Shown here one piece after another: positions 60,771 through 64,000 of a stretch of 64,000 bases of DNA. The translations under genes were made by a program, and so were the position numbers. Origin of the DNA: Roseiflexus sp034432635 (GTDB lineage: Bacteria; Chloroflexota; Chloroflexia; Chloroflexales; Roseiflexaceae). The notes under the pieces were generated by a model. The model was not told the DNA's origin. It worked only from the letters and a program-made list of their open reading frames with translations, and did no database searches. Each line of letters starts with the position of its first letter. Positions within the stretch are counted from its first letter, which is position 1. The stretch spans positions 133,833 to 197,832 of the forward strand of contig DAOUBK010000034.1 of assembly GCA_034432635.1 (NCBI GenBank), read 5' to 3'.

Positions 60771-61817
60771 ATGATGAAGCCTGAACGATCTGTCGGTATC
60801 ACCGGGTATGGCGTCTACATCCCGCGCTTTCGTATCGCAGCGCGCGAGATTGCCCGCATCTGGGATGGCACCGGCGGCACGCCGGTCGACTCGAAAAGTG
60901 TGCCCGGTCCCGACGAAGATACGATCACGATGTCGATCGAGGCGGCGCGCAATGCGCTGGCACGGGCGCACATCTCGCCGGATCGCCTCTCGGCAGTCTG
61001 GGTTGGCAGCGAAAGCCATCCCTACTCGGTCAAACCGTCCGGAACGCTGGTCGCCGAGACGCTCGGCGCGACCCCGTGGGTCAGTACAGCAGACTGGGAA
61101 TTCGCCTGTAAAGCCGGTTCTGAAGCGCTCACCGCTGCAATGGGGATGGTTGGCAGCGGCATGGCGGAGTATGTCCTTGCGATTGGCGCCGACACGGCGC
61201 AGGGTCGTCCGGGTGACGCGCTGGAGTACACCGCCGCAGCCGGCGCAGCCGCGCTGATCGTCGGTCCGGCGATGGATGCGGTCGCGGTCATTGAGGGAAC
61301 CACCTCGTATGTGACCGACACCCCGGATTTCTTCCGTCGCGCCGATACAGCGTACCCGGTTCATGGGCATCGCTTCACCGGCGAACCCGCCTATTTCGGT
61401 ACGGTGCGCCGCGCCACCGAAAAGTTGTTGCGTGACTTGGGCGCAAAGCCGGCGGATTTCACCTATGCCGTGTTCCACCAACCGAACACGCGCTTCCCGC
61501 AGACGGTGGCGCGACAACTGGGGTTCACGCCGCAGCAGATCGCGCCGGGATTGCTCTCGCCAAAGATCGGTAACGCCTATTCTGCCGCCGCGCTGCTGGG
61601 TCTGTGCGCCATTCTCGATGTGGCGCAGCCGGGTAATACGATCCTGGTGACCACCTACGGTTCGGGTGCAGGCTCCGACGCCTATGCGCTGCGGGTGACC
61701 GCTGCGCTGCCTGAGCGTCGTGAGCGCGCACCGTTGACCGCTGCCTACCTGTCGCGCGAAACGTTTGTCGACTATGCCGTGTACGCCAAGTGGCGTGGTA
61801 AACTGGTGATGGAGTGA
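60771..61817 (+). CDS. Hydroxymethylglutaryl-CoA synthase (archaeal type)
   Basis: The start MMKPERSVGITGYGVYIPRFRI (GGAGG 10 nt upstream) gives 348 residues. It is a thiolase-fold enzyme with the nucleophile C113 (DWEFACKAGSEAL), the catalytic His in VFHQPNTRFP and the late SPKIGNAYSAAALLGL segment with its Asn; all are intact. The short length and sequence resemble archaeal HMG-CoA synthases, which act in a complex with an acetoacetyl-CoA thiolase and a DUF35 protein. Exactly such genes follow (4 and 15 bp gaps), but both are degenerate. Confidence 0.94.
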   Translation: MMKPERSVGITGYGVYIPRFRIAAREIARIWDGTGGTPVDSKSVPGPDEDTITMSIEAARNALARAHISPDRLSAVWVGSESHPYSVKPSGTLVAETLGATPWVSTADWEFACKAGSEALTAAMGMVGSGMAEYVLAIGADTAQGRPGDALEYTAAAGAAALIVGPAMDAVAVIEGTTSYVTDTPDFFRRADTAYPVHGHRFTGEPAYFGTVRRATEKLLRDLGAKPADFTYAVFHQPNTRFPQTVARQLGFTPQQIAPGLLSPKIGNAYSAAALLGLCAILDVAQPGNTILVTTYGSGAGSDAYALRVTAALPERRERAPLTAAYLSRETFVDYAVYAKWRGKLVME

Positions 61818-61821
61818 TCGT

Positions 61822-62976
61822 ATGCGACATGTCTATATCATTGGAACCGGCGCAACACCGGTTGGAGAACACTGGGATCGTAGCCCCGCATCACTCGCGC
61901 TCGAGGCATTGACCGGCGCGCTGGGGAATATCCCCGCGTCGCGGATTGGAGCGCTCTACGTTGCCAGCGCGCTCAGCGCATCGCTGCACACTCAGAGTCA
62001 GATTGCCACGCTAATCGCAACCGCTGCCGGCATCCCCGGCGTCGAAGCCGTGACTGTCGAGGCAGGCGGCGCGTCGGGTGGAGTAGCGCTGCGCCAGGCA
62101 TGTCTCGCCGTCGCAGCCGGTGCGGTCGATCTGGCAGTGGTGGTTGGCGTCGAAAAAGTGACCGATGTACTCGATGCACGGCGCGAGGCGGCGCTGGCGC
62201 TGGCTACCGACGTTGATTGGGAAGCCATCCACGGCGTGACACTGACTGCGCTCTGGGCATTGCTCATGCGGCGCTACATGCACGAGTACGGCTACGGCGC
62301 CGACGATTTTGCGCCCTTTCCGGTCAATGCCCACGCGAATGGCGTCGCCAACCCGCGCGCGATGTACCGTTTTGCGATTACCGCCGAAAAGGTACGCAAT
62401 GCTCCCATGGTTGCCGAACCGCTCGGATTGCTCGACTGTTCGACTGCTGCCGATGGCGCAGCTGCCCTCATGATCGCCGGTGAAGGGTTGGCGCATGAAC
62501 TCTGCACCACACCGGTTCGCATCGCAGGCTCGGCGACGGCGACCGACGCGCTGGCATTGCATAGCCGTCCCGATCCGCTGTGGTTCCCGGCGGCGGCGCA
62601 CTCCACAGCCGCAGCGCTGCGTACCGCGCGCCTGACCCACAGTGATGTCCAGGTACTCGACGTCAGCGACCCACACGGCATCGCGGCGGCGCTGGCGCTC
62701 GAGTCGAGCGGGTTCGTCGAACGGGGCAGCGCGGTGGCGCTGGCGCGCGAAGGCGCAATCACGCCAAAGGGTCGGCTGCCGCTGGCAACCGGCGGCGGTT
62801 GCAAGGCACGTGGCGATGTGGTTGGCGCCAACGGCGTGTATCAGATTGTCGAACTGGTTGCGCAGTTGCGCAGGCAGGCAGGTGCAGCGCAGGTAAACGG
62901 CGCACGTGTCGCGCTGGCGCAGTGCATGGGCGGCATCGGCGCCACGGTTGCAACTCACATTCTTACGATCGAATGA
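61822..62976 (+). CDS. Thiolase-like protein lacking the catalytic Cys and His
   Basis: The 384-residue protein has the full two-half thiolase fold and aligns with archaeal acetyl-CoA acetyltransferases (MRHVYIIGTGATPVGEHWDRSP, VGVEKVTDV, FAITAEKVRNAPMVAEPLGLLDCSTAADGAAALMI). The nucleophile segment normally VEAACASG reads VEAGGASG (Gly83 instead of Cys), and the GHP motif reads GDV (D332 instead of His). The last catalytic Cys (CMGG, C368) remains. It should therefore not catalyse normal thiolysis. It is 4 bp behind HMG-CoA synthase and may be a structural partner. The frame is fully open, so it is under selection. Confidence 0.9.
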   Translation: MRHVYIIGTGATPVGEHWDRSPASLALEALTGALGNIPASRIGALYVASALSASLHTQSQIATLIATAAGIPGVEAVTVEAGGASGGVALRQACLAVAAGAVDLAVVVGVEKVTDVLDARREAALALATDVDWEAIHGVTLTALWALLMRRYMHEYGYGADDFAPFPVNAHANGVANPRAMYRFAITAEKVRNAPMVAEPLGLLDCSTAADGAAALMIAGEGLAHELCTTPVRIAGSATATDALALHSRPDPLWFPAAAHSTAAALRTARLTHSDVQVLDVSDPHGIAAALALESSGFVERGSAVALAREGAITPKGRLPLATGGGCKARGDVVGANGVYQIVELVAQLRRQAGAAQVNGARVALAQCMGGIGATVATHILTIE

Positions 62977-62991
62977 GGTGGAGGTTCAACA

Positions 62992-63405
62992 ATGGATCTG
63001 GCAAAGCACTGGCGTCTGCGCCATGCGCGGTACCGTCTGGAAGGGCAACGCAATCGGCTCACCGGTGAGGTGCGCTTTCCGCCGGCGCCGCCGCTTCCAG
63101 GCGAGACAGAGGATACATGGGAGCCATACATCCTGAAAGGACGTGGGCGCGTCTACTCGTTCAGCGTTGTGCGCCAGCCGCCGGAAGGGTTCGAAGATCA
63201 GACACCGTACCTGGTGGCGCTGGTGCGTCTGGATGAAGGACCGCTGGTAACTGCGCAACTCACCGATTGCGATCCCGATCAGGTTGAAATCGATATGCCG
63301 GTCGAAATGGTGACCCGTCGCCTGCGTGATCTGGGACCGATAGGTCTCATCGTGTACGGCTACAAATTCCGTCCGATTGTCCGGGAGCGTGATCCGGCGC
63401 CGTGA
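62992..63405 (+). CDS. DUF35 OB-fold protein without zinc-ribbon cysteines
   Basis: The 137-residue protein has the DUF35 layout: a short helical start, a rubredoxin-like linker and an OB-fold (RGRVYSFSVVRQPPEGFEDQTPYLVALVRLDEGPLVTAQLTDCDPDQVEIDMPVEMVTRRL). DUF35 members normally have four zinc-binding Cys (about C-x2-C ... C-x2-C) in the linker; here that region (GQRNRLTGEVRFPPAPPLPGE) has none. In archaea this protein bridges thiolase and HMG-CoA synthase. It lies 15 bp after the thiolase-like gene; the domain order suggests a bridging role. Confidence 0.88.
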   Translation: MDLAKHWRLRHARYRLEGQRNRLTGEVRFPPAPPLPGETEDTWEPYILKGRGRVYSFSVVRQPPEGFEDQTPYLVALVRLDEGPLVTAQLTDCDPDQVEIDMPVEMVTRRLRDLGPIGLIVYGYKFRPIVRERDPAP

Positions 63406-63481
63406 TATGGTGGGCTGTAGCCCGCCCATAAAGCGGAATACGAGCTGGCGTGCGCACCTGAGTGTGCCGGCTACATCTGCG

Positions 63482-63513
63482 GCAACCTGCCTGACTCCAG
63501 TCAGGCAGGTTGC
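63482..63513. terminator. Perfect inverted repeat after the mevalonate operon
   Basis: GCAACCTGCCTGACT (63482-63496), two bases and its exact complement (63499-63513) form a 15-bp stem 77 bp after the DUF35 stop codon. No U-tract follows. Position suggests transcription termination; the geometry equals that of the repeat at 10074-10105. Confidence 0.5.
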
Positions 63514-63845
63514 GTTGCGTTGTACCCCGACAGCAGGCAGTCTACCGACGTGCCGCGCCGACGCGCGACGCACGCACGAGAGGCTGTTCTATCAAATCTA
63601 GTGTCGTAGACGTCATGGCACGCGATTGCATCATCACCCTGGCGCCGCGTCCGAGCGACGCACCGCTATGCGCAGGAGCCGGTATGCCTTCTGGTCTGCC
63701 TTCTGGGAGCGCGAGCCTCCGGCTCGCCCAAAACATGGAACCGCACGCCCTGCCGCCCCACGCTGCCCTGGCGACCCCCGCCGCCAGCGGGGGCGGGCTG
63801 GGGTGGGGGACCTCTCGCCACCAGCGGGGACGGGCTGGGGTGTTC

Positions 63846-63888
63846 AGGAGCGGACAGAATATATGCGCGAACACAACGTCTGCTGCGG
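63846..63888. repeat. MITE-like repeat, partial inverted copy D
   Basis: AGGAGCGGACAGAATATATG followed by CGCGAACACAACGTCTGCTG is the reverse complement of the right end of copy B (about 57213-57255). The rest of 63406-64000 is G+C-rich with GGGCTGGGGTG-type repeats and has no supported gene. Confidence 0.5.
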
Positions 63889-64000
63889 GTTACTACGACT
63901 AGAGCTGTCCCAGGAGCACCGCATGCCTCGCCTCCCCGGATTATCGCCAGGGCAGCAGACCGTTCAACCCACCTGCCGCAGCTGAGCAAACCCCAGGTCG

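Noticed and set aside
60594..61517. Antisense 307-codon frame over HMG-CoA synthase
   Set aside because: Shadow of the conserved thiolase-fold gene; no motif and strong Arg bias.

Overview
This 64-kb window reads as chromosomal DNA of a filamentous anoxygenic Chloroflexota, most like Roseiflexus. That is inference from content, since no database search was possible. The signs are high G+C, a mevalonate-pathway block (HMG-CoA reductase, archaeal-type HMG-CoA synthase, thiolase-like and DUF35 genes) in a bacterium, a large SARP/AAA/TPR regulator, Thr/Pro-rich lipoproteins, a biotin carboxylase/BCCP protein and nadC-nadA-nadB.

Layout. 1-5304 (leftward): a threonine T-box leader drives a small membrane protein, thrS, a small hypothetical, cinA and two DUF4013 membrane proteins (the last runs off the edge). 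5328-9722 (leftward): OmpR-type regulator, sensor kinase and a sodium:solute symporter carrying a fused DUF4212 small subunit. 9840-11034: a candidate replication origin with phased DnaA boxes, a perfect 15-bp-arm palindrome, a bifunctional-nuclease gene and a parS site just before parA. 11028-15316 (rightward): parA, parB, a CDP-alcohol phosphatidyltransferase and recN. 15356-21840: O-antigen ligase/TPR protein, AEC transporter and TRAP permeases lacking a binding protein, followed by a decayed transposase. 22565-29150: valS behind a terminator-like leader, an SDR epimerase, an LCP protein and murJ. 29185-32112: a manganese (yybP-ykoY) riboswitch and a P-type ATPase.

32179-38049 (leftward): flavin reductase, Sua5, two small zinc-ribbon/hypothetical genes, a DNA methyltransferase fragment, an MTA/SAH deaminase fused to a CYTH domain, and coaE. 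38110-46684: a response regulator with a degenerate receiver, a beta-propeller lipoprotein, hyuA, a YceI protein and the SARP regulator. 46925-50598 is a gene graveyard: an intact MntA antitoxin with broken HepT toxin, a restriction-modification remnant, a lyase/VOC chimera and a decayed deoxysugar cluster (rhaM and a broken lactonase-type amidohydrolase) with its GntR regulator. 50828-54689: nadC-nadA-nadB with two matched operators. 54707-56686: biotin carboxylase. 56687-58339: gene-free repeats. 58340-63405: lipoprotein, then the mevalonate block, which has a structured RNA between mvaA and HMG-CoA synthase. 63406-64000: a palindrome and repeats.

Most notable items: the HMG-CoA synthase partner genes have lost the thiolase catalytic Cys and His and all DUF35 zinc ligands; the structured RNA upstream of HMG-CoA synthase; the deaminase-CYTH fusion; paired NAD-operon operators; a MITE-like element of about 170 bp with compensatory changes in its central hairpin; and the origin/parS arrangement.
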